From NCBI GenBank assembly GCA_038373885.1, contig JAWZYV010000772.1:310001-374000 (forward strand): a stretch of DNA of 64,000 nt, read 5' to 3'. Shown here one piece after another: positions 13,676 through 25,600 of this stretch (positions are counted from its first letter, which is position 1; every line of letters begins with the position of its first letter). Position numbers and translations under genes: made by a program. The notes below the pieces were generated by a model. That model was not told where the DNA came from, made no database searches, and saw only the letters and a list, made by a program, of their open reading frames with translations. The DNA comes from Cheiracanthium punctorium. Lineage: Eukaryota > Arthropoda > Arachnida > Araneae > Cheiracanthiidae.

Positions 13676-16600
13676 TATGTGTGTTGCCTTACCCAAAGAA
13701 AGAACAAATCTGAAATATTTTTGATTTACCTCTTTCAGTTTTGCAGTTATGGGTGGGGGTGGGGGGGGGGTGTCAAAGTACCCCAGAGGAGTGATGTAGA
13801 AATAATTTAGGGCCATTTTTGCCACTTTACTGTCTGGACTGTGACTGGTTCTGAGGTGTTTCAGAGAATTTTTTCTTTTTATCTGCTAATATACCTTGAA
13901 TATTAACATCTCAATTTGAAAATTCATTCGAAAATAGTCAAAGCCGCCAAGTAAAGGCCCTGCAAATATCCCCAATTTCATAAAAATAGTTTTTAATAAT
14001 GCTTTAAATCTTCACTCTAACATATGACAGAAAATTTTTTTTTGCGCATTGCAGTTATACATCTTCATATAAAGCGAATCCAATGTTAAAACTTTTTTGA
14101 GGGTATGGGAATTGTATGAGGCCCCAAACATGGTCCTTAATGAAATAAATAAAAACTTTGTTAAAAAAAACACACATAAAAGGTTATTTCAAGGCGTAAC
14201 GATCATTTCGACCAAAAATTCGTTCGGTCTTCATCAGACAAACCCTTCTGTCGTACAGAGCCTGTATGATGAATCTGAAGGGTTTGTCTGATGAAGGCCG
14301 AATGACTTTTCGGTCGAAACGATCGTTACGCCTTGAAGTAACTTTAGGCTCTGTATGACAGAAGGGTTTGTCTGACGAAAACCGAATGAATTTTCGGTCG
14401 AAACGATTGTTACGCCTTGAAGTAACTTTAAGGCTGTGTATGGCAGAAGGGTTTGTCTAACAAAGACCGAACGAATTTTCAGTCGAAACGATCATTATGC
14501 CTTGAAGTAACCTTTTATGTGTGTTTTTTTCACAAAGTTTTTATTTATTTTATCTTTTAACACCAGTTTTTTGAGTGTTTATTTTTATGGTCCTTAATGC
14601 TAATTTATGCAATTTCGAAGCATTTGTACAGCTGGTGCCGACTTCCTTCATGAGAACTATTGTCATGGATATGTAGTATCAGCATAGTAATTTTATATTA
14701 TGGAAAAACATTGTTTGAAGGTACAACTTTTCCAAGAAAAATCCCAAAAAGTACCCCTATTTGGGACATTCCACTGACACGCATAAGGCATTTTGGCATT
14801 ACTTTTAGAAGCTTAATTGGCTGTAGCAATATTGAAAATTAACTTATCCTGCATATATCACAAATAGTTCTTTTACTGGGGCACTCATAAGAATTACATT
14901 ACACTGTTTAGAGATCTCTGTAACTACTGAACCGATTCGAAAACATTTTTCACTGATAGAAAGCTACACTATTCCTGAGCATTATAGGCTACCTTTCATA
15001 GCATAAATAGTATGCATAAATAGTTCTTTTACAGGGACATTAAAAAAAATTCTAGTACATTACACTATATGGACATCTCTGTAACTACCGAACTGATTCT
15101 AAAGATTTGTTCGCTGAAATCTACACTATTCTTGAGTAAAATAGGCTAAATTTCATGCATGTAACATAATTTATAGGAACACTCAAAATAATTCATAAAT
15201 ATTGTCATATGTCTCTTCACCAAATTAGGAAAATAAATATTATCTAAATTTATTAACCCTACATATACCATTTCTTATACTTCATTTAAAACAAACAAAA
15301 AGCAAATAATATTGTAAATAAAAGAAGTTGTCACAAATCTACATCATTTATTTCTGACACTTGTATTACATTTTACAGCAAAATCGGCAAACATCATTTC
15401 AAACAAAAAATAATGTGTAAAAATGAAAAAAAATTCTCTGGTTATTTACATACTTTTATTATAGAGTCTATTGTACAGTTTATTGTAAGCTGTTTTGGTA
15501 CTTTTTACATGAGAAATGATAAATGGAGTGAGTGAAGTAAATTCAATTGGACCAAAAAATATCCTGTCTGCAGTAAGTGTTTCTGCATCATCTTGTCATG
15601 GCCAAGTAAAAGAATCTGAGCCAGATAATGCATGCAGATATTTCATTATAGCAATCTCATTTTGTTCTGATAAAGCTATAGCCCTTCCGCTCTTAAATAA
15701 CTTTTCATATTCTACTACATAGTAAAAGTTCAGCTCAATATCAGCAACTTCACACTTTTTTTCACTAGAGGAAATTATATTTTAAAAGTAGAAACAGCGT
15801 AAAATGCTGTATAATAAAAATGTTTTATTTTTAGAATATACATAAAACTTTTTTTTTTTAAATTATGTTTGACTTTTTTGTGCAGATGTGATTTTAATTT
15901 TTGTTAATATTTTTGCATCTGCGACATTAAAAAATGATTTTTTTACATCAGGACAAAACATTTTTATATTTATTAAATACTAACTTCAGGGATGTTAATT
16001 CTGCGCCGAGCTGCGCCGAAACACAAATTCTTGTGCCGAACTGCACTTTTAGCTGATTTTTGCGCCGGTCTGCGCCGAATACGTCATTTTGACTCTTTCA
16101 GGGTGCGCCGAAACACAAATATTGTGCCGAACTGCGCTTTAGCCGATTTGTACGCCGGTCTGCACCGAATACGTCATTTTGACTCTTTGTTAAATTTTTG
16201 GCATGCTCATTTATCTTTTAAAGCGTGTATGGAAAGCTAGTTAGCAGTAAAGCAAGATTCAAAACGTACGAAAGCTGCATTCCGAAGCCATTCTACCCGT
16301 CCCGGATCGGACCAGTCGGGCTTTGTTAGTCACCTCAATCAGGGCCGGCCAGATAGGCAAACAAGTACCGTAATTTATGGAAGAAACGCCGCGGCGTTTA
16401 TGAGTTAAAAAGTTAAAAAATAGTAAGTGCGGCATTTACAATATTTTCAATTTTTTTTAAGCCGATCTTCAACGAAAAACCGAAAAATTCGTTTCGTGAT
16501 AATTTTCTCAAAAGATGGCGCCACCACCGACACGTACTCTTTAGCGTGCACAGATCACAGCGTAGCGAATCAGAATGCGAACCTACCCCCATAGAAAAGA

Positions 16601-19600
16601 GGTTTGATCCAGTTTTGGAAAAAGTCAGAGCACCCTAAGATGGGTCCATGTCCCGTGCTCTGAAGTGGATGGCTTCATACATCCAACCGATGTCTCCTCA
16701 ATTAAGTAAAAAGCAAAAAAAAATAGAAGTAAATCTTTTACATCTACATTTTAGAACTATAATTAAATTTTAATGAAGTTTTGAATATATATTTTGAAGG
16801 GTTAAAGTTCTGTAAAATACCGCAAAAGTACACTACCCTCTATTAAATGCACCCGTTTTTCACATGAACCTCTATTGTTCTTAAAATACTGAATTTCAGC
16901 CAAAATTAGTCAATGTTGCGCACGGTGCGAGTTTAACCCTCCCCCCCCCCAAAAAAAAAAAAAGAAATAAATAAAGTTAATCTGAAAGATTTTTTTTTCC
17001 GCCGTGTGGCTTTGCGCCCTGTGCACTCTATGGAATAAACACTGCCAACTAATTGGTATGCTCAAGAAATGCTGAATGCTTTTAAAATAAATCCCAATGT
17101 TATAAATATAATAAATAATAAATAAATACCATCAAGAGTTGTTACACAACATTCAGTTTAAAACAACAATTTGCTGAAGCTCATTACGTAATCAACAGCT
17201 GGCCATCTGCGGGGGGGGGGGGGGGATGTTTACTTTTAACTGGAGACTCTTCTCACACATCGATTGCTGTTTTCATTTTAATGGCACCTGGTAGTCTGTC
17301 CGAACTTTGTGCGGATGCAAGAAGGTTTTTAGAAGTTATTTTTTTATTTCTATAAATTCACCTTTGTGAATATAAACATTGATGTCTGATTATTTGAAAA
17401 TAGAAATCGTAAGCTTCGTAAAATAGTGGCAAATACTTTAAAACATTCTATGGGAAGGGAGAGAAAAAAGGAGATTTTTTTGCCGTTTATCCAATTTCTA
17501 CCGAAATATATCCGATCAACTTAATAGCTTTTTTAATAAATTAGGTCTAATAAGTAATGCAACATATTTTTTATTTATTTTTTTTTTGTTAATTAAGAAA
17601 TTATTTTAGAAAACATTGAATTTTATCTGGCATTGACTTCTGACCACGATCACCCCCCCCCCCAACACACACACACACACACCAACGATCACGGCGTTTT
17701 TGACGATTTTCTAGCTAACTAAGCTCATTTTCGTGGGTGCGGCGTTTCTTCCATAAATTACGGTAATCATCGCAAGGGGCACCGTTTTTTGTTTATGAAG
17801 GGGCACGATTTGCTATTTGGAGATGAAACATTATGGACCAATTCGTTTTTCAACATGTACTCATGCATTGTTCTTTTTTTTTTTTTTTTTTTTTCTTTTT
17901 CTTTTTTTTTTTTTTTTTAAATTGATATTGTACCTTTTTGAGAAAGAAAAATGGAGGAAAATGTTTTTTTTGGTGCAAAATAAATCTGCTGTCTTTAAAT
18001 GAAAACTTAAAGGAGAAATCAATACGCCTTTCATAACTTGTTATTCGAAAAGTTTTTATGTATTCACACTGTTTACAAAAGCGATTCATGTTTTACCTTT
18101 TCGAGCTTAAAAAAAAAAAAAAAAAAAGCCCCCTCCTCGAAATGGGTAACGATCCGCCACAGCTCTATGTATATGTATTTTCCCGATTTGAACTGGCACT
18201 ATTTTTTTCGGGCCCCACCACTGAAGCAGGTCACGAGCCGCCACTGGCTGTTATAGAAAGTGGACAGATTCTATTAACGGAAGGGAAGGATAGACTTGCA
18301 AAAACATTAAAACTATTAGAAGAAAATGAAAAAGCTCAAGAAGAAATTAATAAAAATAAAAAAAAAAGAATAAATAGAAAACTAGATAACTTATGATACT
18401 TAATTTGTAATCTCATTAATTTCTTATAATCTTAATTTTTAACTTCCCATAATTCTTAATTTCTCTCAACAGTCATTAAATATTTTTTGTTTACATTTGC
18501 TTTGTATATTAGTGTTCAAGTATTATAGATGAATATGTAAATATTAGATGAGGTTAAATTACTGATACAAAAGCATATGCTATTAAAAGTACACACATTT
18601 AATTATTCTAACCATCAAATTTATTTTGTTTTTGATACTGCTTACCAATTACGTGTTGTTGTATAAGAGGTTTAATATTTAGGTTTTCAAAAATCTCCAT
18701 TTAGTACTACTTGTGATTTGTAATAGAACCAAAGAATGAGATAGAAGCTTTTGTTTTAAAATTTAGTTTTCATTTTATTTGTGCTCTCTTTTTCGAGAGG
18801 AAGATTCCCTAAATGATTCTGAAAAAGAAAAAAAAGGGACAGGGATTGGAAACCTGTGGCTCGCAAGCCGCATACAAATCATACTCATGGATCTTGAGTA
18901 GGAAAAAAATGACTTAACCACAGAAAGGTTGCTGACTCCTGATATGTATTGTTTTTACCAAGTTGCTGATAGCATAGCCTGTATACACCCTTTTTTTTCC
19001 AGAGCTTTCCTAAAGTGCTTTCAAATAGTGTTTTGCTTTTAGCAAATGGTGTTTGCTCGCAAACTTTGCTTTTCTTGTATGCATTTATTGTGTTCCTAAA
19101 TCTTCAATTTTATGCTCCAAAATCATGTTAATTCTGATCTTGAATCTTAGTTTTCCTCTCGGAAACTATTTTTTTGTGCTCCCGAGGTGCTCCCAAATGG
19201 AATTTTTCTGCTCCCAAATGGAATTTTTCTGCTCCCGAGGTGCTCCCTAATGAAATTTTTTCTGCTCCCGGGGTGCTCCCAAATCGAGTTTTGGAGTTAA
19301 CATCCCTGTAACTTCTACCAGCGACTTTGTCAGTGTCGGCTTTAGAATTAACTTCAGAGAGAAATGAAGCATGTATGAATTACAAAAAGGAAATAGTTTG
19401 ATGACGCTTGCACTATAGACAAAAATTATTGCATTTAAATATTATTTATATTTTGTCTATTTCAAATGAAGACATGCTATATGTAGAGGTAATAAATTTA
19501 GACAGTATATATTTTCCTAATTTGGCGAAGGGATACAGTTATGACATATTTGAGAAGTATTTTGAGTGTTCCTTTAAATTGTGTTACATGCATGAATTTT

Positions 19601-22600
19601 AGCCTATGTTACTCAGGAATAGTGTAACTTTCAGTAGAAAAATCTTTCGAATCAGTTCAGTAGTTACAGAGATGTCCATATAGTGTAATGTGTTAGAATT
19701 CTTTTGAATGTCCCTGTAAAAGAACTATTTCTGCTGGATGCATGAAAGGTAGCCTAAAATATTCAGGAATAGTGTAGCTTTCTCTCAGTGAAGAAAGTTT
19801 TCTAAAATGGCTCAGTATTTAACAGAGATCCTCAAACACATACACAGCTTAGTGTTATTCTCGTGAGTACCTTTGTAAAAGAACTATTTGTGATACATGG
19901 AGATATATTTGTGATATATGGAGGATATATTTGAGATATATGCAGGATAAGTTAGTTTTCAATATTGCTACAGTCAATTAAACTTCTTAAAGTACCGCCA
20001 AAATGCCCTATGCGTGTCAGTAGAATGTCCCAAATAAGGAGGTACCTTTTGGAATTTTCTTGGAAACAGTTGTACCTTCAAAAAATGTTTCTTCATACTG
20101 TAATACTACTATGTTGATACTACATCTCCATGCACATAGTTCTCCTGTGGGAAGTCAGCACCAGTTGTACCAATGCTTCGAAATTGCAGAAATTAGCATT
20201 AAGAACTATGTTTGGGACCCCTGGGGGGCCTTCAAAAATTTTAACATTGGATTCACTTTATATGAAGATATGTAACTGGAATGTTCAAAAAGTTTTTCTG
20301 TATCACTTCAGAGCCACGATTTAAAGCATTCTTAAAAACTATATTTTTTATGAATTTGGGGGTATTTAGGGGGCCTTATTTGGAGGCTCTGACTATTTTT
20401 GAATGAATTTTCAATTTGAGATGTTAATGTTCAAGGTATATTAGCAGATAAAAAGAAAAAATTCTCTAAAGCACCTCAGAGCCAGTCACAGTCCAGACTG
20501 TAAAGTGGCAAAAATGGCCCTAAATTATTTCTACATCACTCCTCTGGGGTACTTTGACACCCCCCACCCATAACTGCAAAACTGAAAGAGGTAAATCAAA
20601 ACTATTTCAGATTTGCTCTTTCCTTGGGTAAGGCAACACAAGAAAGAAATTCATGAAATTTTGAGATAGTGATGGAAACCCGCTGCCTGATTTGCCCATG
20701 TAATGCTTCTTAATTGTAGATCATTCATTTTTTCAATGCAGAATAGCTAACTATAATTGATTGAAAAAGTGCTATTTTGGTATCACAGGTACGATCTGGT
20801 AAAAGGCTGTCCCTCCAAACAGGGTAAATCTAAAACAAGTGTGTTCCAAAATCTTGGACCCCAGTATCCTGAAAGGGAAAAATTATTCAAATGCAGATCA
20901 TAGTAATGCTGGATAGGTTCAGCTTTGGTATTTGCTACCCATTACCAAATAAAAATATTTGGTGGTGTTAACTATGCCATTATAGCAGTTTTAGTACAGC
21001 TTGGATATCTGCCAGTATAGCGAGATGAAATATTTCACAGTGCTAAATATGATAATCTGCAAAGGATTATGTATATGAATATACAGAGAAGTGCTTTTAT
21101 GGGAAATGATTATCGATTATGTAAATGTGTAAATCGTCAAATAATGAAAAGTCACCATTGACAGAAAGATATCCTAGCTGTTCTGTAGTTTTTAGCAAAA
21201 ACTTGTGAAGTACTTTTTTGTTGTTGTTGTTTTACAAACTTAACAAGAAATGATGATTAATTATACACATTCAAAGTCGCCAAATTATGAAAAACCACCA
21301 TGGGTAGCAAAAGCAAAGTTTTCACAGGTTTTATATATTTAAATTTATTGTGAAGTTTAAATTTTTATGTTCCAAGGAATGGATGCATTTGCTAGCTGCA
21401 GCTTTAAATGGCAGGTGCAATTTCTGAATGTTGTATGAAAATGGAACTTTTAAAAACACTGGGTCCAGCTTTGGTATTTGCTTCCCATTACAGAGCTGAA
21501 ATATTTGGCAGCATTAAAGCAGTTTTCGCACTGCCTGGCTATTTGTCACCACGGTAAGATGAACTATTTCATGGTGCTTAGTATGCCATTCTGCAAAGTA
21601 TTATGGATAAGAATAAATGGAAAGCAATTTTAGTGGCAACCCTACATCGGAAATGATCATTAATTATTCGCATGTGTAAATCTCAAAATAAAAGTCACTA
21701 TTGGTGGGAAGATATCATAGCTGTTCCAAAGTTTTTAGCCAAGAATATATATGAAGTACTGTTTTATTTGCAAAGTTAAAGAGAAATGATTATTATAGTC
21801 ATATGTAAGTCGCCAACTTATGAAGAACTGCCATGGGTGGCAAATAAGCTAGGTGTTCCATAACTTTTACATATTTAAAAATATTTTGAAGTTAAAATTT
21901 TTATGCTCCAAGGAACGTGCAAGAACCAAGCCATGTGTAGCTTGGTAACATCCTATCTGATCTAATCTTCGGACATTATACCTTTTTATGACTAAACCTT
22001 ATTAGTAGCCAAATGCCCCATCAAAAGCGAGTCTAGGGACCTTGGCCCCTAGTAGTAAAAAAATATTCTAGTATGTTTTTCAGTAATTTTTTTTTAATCT
22101 TTTCTTTTCTTTAGGTGAAACTTATTGTGCTGATGATGAAGATCTTTCTGCTGAAAGATTATCTAGGTAGATATAAATTGTGTTTCATTTTGATTACTTG
22201 TTTACTTAGTGTAAGTTTCTGTTATAATAAATTCAATTATCTATTTAGATTCAATACTAGTAATTTATGAACATTTGTTTATCTGTTTGGAAGAAAAAAA
22301 AAAATTATTGTAATTCTAAAACTGATTTTTTTTACATTCTCTTTTTAAATTTGTTTCAGCATGATATTTCTTATTTTTCAATACATTGGTTCAAATCCTT
22401 AGATTTGACTTTTGAATGTTGGTTGGCTGTAACTCTTCTTTTGATAACTTTCTTCCTTTATTTTTCTGGATGGTAATACAGCTAAATAATATTATACCTT
22501 TGTTCAATGTATGAGCCAAAAAAAGCAAAATGGTGTCAGTCAAATAAACACAGTAATGGCATATTAAAAGCTTTGTAACTTTATGCAATAAACTCCCATT

Positions 22601-25600
22601 TATTGATAATTTATGTTTCTATCTGTTGACAATTTTTTGTAACTTCTAATTTTGGCAATAAACAAGGTCCATTTTACAAATTGCAGAAATAGCATAACAT
22701 TAGTTTTGACCAATAGCTGAGCTACACCACTTGGCATTTTACCAGCTCTTATATCACTACCATCACACCAAAAACGTGAATCTACAAATTTGGGAATTTT
22801 CCCCTAAATGCATTTTGGGGATTACAAAACAATGCTGCACACCATAGGGGGATAAAAAAATAAACTATATGCATGCATAATTCAAAACTATCTGCCAACT
22901 TATAATAACAGAATATATAGTGTGAATATGAACACATGTATGCAGTGCACTTGAGCTATATACTGAAAATATATCTCTTTCAAATAACTTTCTATCTTAA
23001 AAAAAAAATCTTCACGAAGCCTCGGAATCACCGCAAAACTATCCGCAAGATCTCCAATTGTATTCGAGTTTGCCATATGTCTATATTATCTGACTGTGCT
23101 GTATACTATGTCAAAGCCCCAAATCCTAATTTCAAATAGTTCGCAGAAAAATTGACATACCTTCTTCATTGTTGTATTTAACTTTTTACTGAAGCAACGA
23201 AACTTTGAAAGTATTTTCCTCATAATTAAGGAAATCCAGATTCACATTTTTGGCATGTTATGGTTGCAATATGACCTAAAACTTTTCTGTAGTCATTCAT
23301 TTTGTTAGCAGTTATTTTTTAGCTCTGAATTTTGGAGATTTTATGTAAACCAACATGAAAAAAAGAAGATTTAATGAAACATCCTGGTTAAATACCTGCA
23401 AAATTAAAGATAATCAAAATCTGCTGCGTTCTGAAATTTTCTATTAGTAAATTTTTTTCTTCTGTATTTATTGCTAATCCTATTTAAATATCTTAATATA
23501 ATTAGGAGTTATTTATTAAAATTATTTATGAGATGTCTTGGTGTTTTTCAAGATTATAACTGATATGTAGTAACTTTTCAGATAATTATTGTTATGAAAG
23601 CAATTTAGTATGCTTAGTGACACACACTCTTCATTTATTAATTTATTTTATATAGTGATGTTGGAGAAGTTTTTAAAGCTCTGTATGGTGATGAAGATCA
23701 GCCATCTGTTGTTTTAATTGGCCATAGGTAATTGAATTTTAATATTTTAAAAACTTTTATTTGTTTGATAAAAATAACTTTTCATTTTTGAAGACTGTGT
23801 TATGTAAAATTTCAAAAATGACTTGTTGTGTAAAAAATTGCTTCCCATTAGTAAGTAATTGTCATTTCTAACAATGAATTATATTTAAATTGATAAAAAT
23901 AGATTAACTACTTAAAGTCTGATCCCATGTTTGCTAAAATCTCAACATGCTGCTTTTAAAGCTAAAAAGGAACCATGCACCAAAACTCTTTCTTTTTGCA
24001 TAAAAAGGAAGATTAAATAAACCTGACAACATTGTTGTAATTCAATTTCAGATATTGGCATAAACTAGTCTCTATTTATTTCCAGCTAATGAATATCAGA
24101 TTTTAGTTGTGATTTCAGTCTGCTGGACCTTAAAACCTTTGAAAATACAGTATGAAATAAAAACTCAGTGTTTAATAGAAGACTTTTTCAGACTGTTATA
24201 TAATAAAATTCGAGGGTAAACTAAGTTTGTTACTGGCTGGCTATGTATGTATAAGTGTAGGTTTGTAACCTCTGATTTTCTTATGCCTGCACCTTTGGAT
24301 CACATAGCGCCGAGACTGGTGGTTGCAGACCTACCAAATTTTGTATACGGCTTCACTAAGGCATGTCCTAACACACCTCAGAGTGATTTTTTCGAAATTC
24401 TATTACAAAATGTTTTATTTTATGAGTTTTGCAATTTTTGGCATTTTTTCTCTCACAATACGTAATAACACCTGTAATTACATGTGCTATAAAACGATAT
24501 TTGCATCATTGGATAAAGGAGTAGGTTTTCTTTCAAAAACAGTTTCTTCTGACAGTGTAACATAATTTGCAGATTTTTTGGAATTTTTTAAAGAAAATTA
24601 CTTTTGACAATTTTGAAAATTACTTTTGACAATAATTTTCATAAAATAATTTTAAAACTATTGCATCTTGAAATCTATCTGTCATGACTTTCGGATACTT
24701 TGTCAAATGACAGAGCATGCACTTCGCCCTCTTTTAAAACAAAAACAGGAGGAAAATATAAATTAGGAGATTTTAAAAGAATTTTTAAGTAAAGAAAGAT
24801 TTAATTCAATAGTAGCTGCTTAAAAATTTCAGTATGATATCTTGCGATTTGGTTGTCTTGGAAACAGTAACAATAAATAGAATTGCCTGTTAAAAAAAAA
24901 TAAACAAAACTTTAAGTTTTCGTAAGTGAGATGGATTTACGTCATTTTGATGTAAAAAGTTTCAAACACCTTTCGTAACTCAATTAGAATAACAGACTAT
25001 CCGAAGCAAAAAATATGGCACACACAGAATAATGGACAATATCGATACAAGGCTATTTCAGTCACATGTCGATGGAAAATGTAAATATGTACTAATCAGA
25101 TTAAAGTAAGAATCTATTGTTAAAGTTGATTGGTTGAAGGTCATGTGCTAGTCAAAAAATGATGTCATAACGATATTGTCCATTCTGCAAATTCTCTTAT
25201 TTCAGATCAGGTGCAGAGTATAGCCATTTATTAAAATTTAAGATTACATATCATTTTCGGATTTTCACTCTCGCATCCTGAAATCTATCAGAGTATTTTT
25301 TTTTAAGTTTTGTCAAGTAATAAATTGCACCTTAAAGCCTTCATTCAAAGATAAACAACTTAACAATATAAATTAGGAGACTTTCTACAAATTTTAAACA
25401 GCACTTTGAATTTAATGATCTCCGATTTCTATAGCAATGACAGGAGTGAAAATTTTTGCTGCAAAAGAACGCATGAATAAAATTAAAGGACCAGTATCAT
25501 GTAGGAGGTCAAAAGTTTGTTGCATTTGTTATGGGTAACTGAATAGATTGCATGTGCAACTTTGGGTAAATTAAAATGTCTGTTGCCAGACATACAAAGG

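Larger units (their letters stand above)
14143..14586. mobile_element. 444-bp foldback with 13-bp target duplication and hammerhead-like cores
   Basis: Perfect direct duplication ATGGTCCTTAATG flanks it (14130-14142, 14587-14599). The outer segments are inverted copies (aaataaataaaaactttg / caaagtttttatttatttt, then acacacataaaaggtta / taaccttttatgtgtgt). Inside are one minus-strand and three plus-strand copies of a roughly 120-bp unit ending gttacgccttgaag. The right end has about 33 extra bases not present on the left, as if the left were 5'-truncated. The unit structure fits tandem/inverted Penelope-like pseudo-LTR fragments. The other arm of the large inverted repeat keeps the empty site near 20195. 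Confidence 0.75.
13564..15320. repeat. Left arm of a large inverted repeat (about 1.3 kb)
   Basis: Reads as the reverse complement of 19430-20715 at roughly 75-85% by eye over its length, once the 444-bp insert at 14143-14586 and its duplicated target are set aside. Examples: the segment around 13800 (actgtctggactgtgac) matches gtcacagtccagactgt near 20490; gacacgcataaggcatttt near 14775 matches aaaatgccctatgcgtgtc near 20000. The inner part contains two units of the 150-bp satellite. Outer ends lie in attaag/cttaat. Confidence 0.85.
15987..19308. mobile_element. 3,322-bp TIR element with distinct subterminal tandem repeats
   Basis: Ends CAGGGATGTTAATTC (15987) and GAGTTAACATCCCTG (to 19308) are inverted repeats, flanked by TAACTT on both sides (15981-15986, 19309-19314). 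CAGGG ends suggest a hAT-like element, though a 6-bp duplication is shorter than the usual 8. The left subterminal region has two copies of an approx. 90-bp unit rich in tgcgccga (about 16000-16185), the right one four copies of a short ctcccgaggtgctcccaaat unit (about 19165-19285). It sits in the spacer of the large inverted repeat and hosts another element at 16368. Confidence 0.7.

Noticed and set aside
15516..15722. Plus-strand open frame of 68 codons
   Set aside because: The minus strand of the same DNA has the longer and more protein-like frame; the plus frame is its shadow.
24247..24565. Overlapping 72- and 80-codon frames in intron 6
   Set aside because: No resemblance to any family; both frames open at once, as expected by chance.
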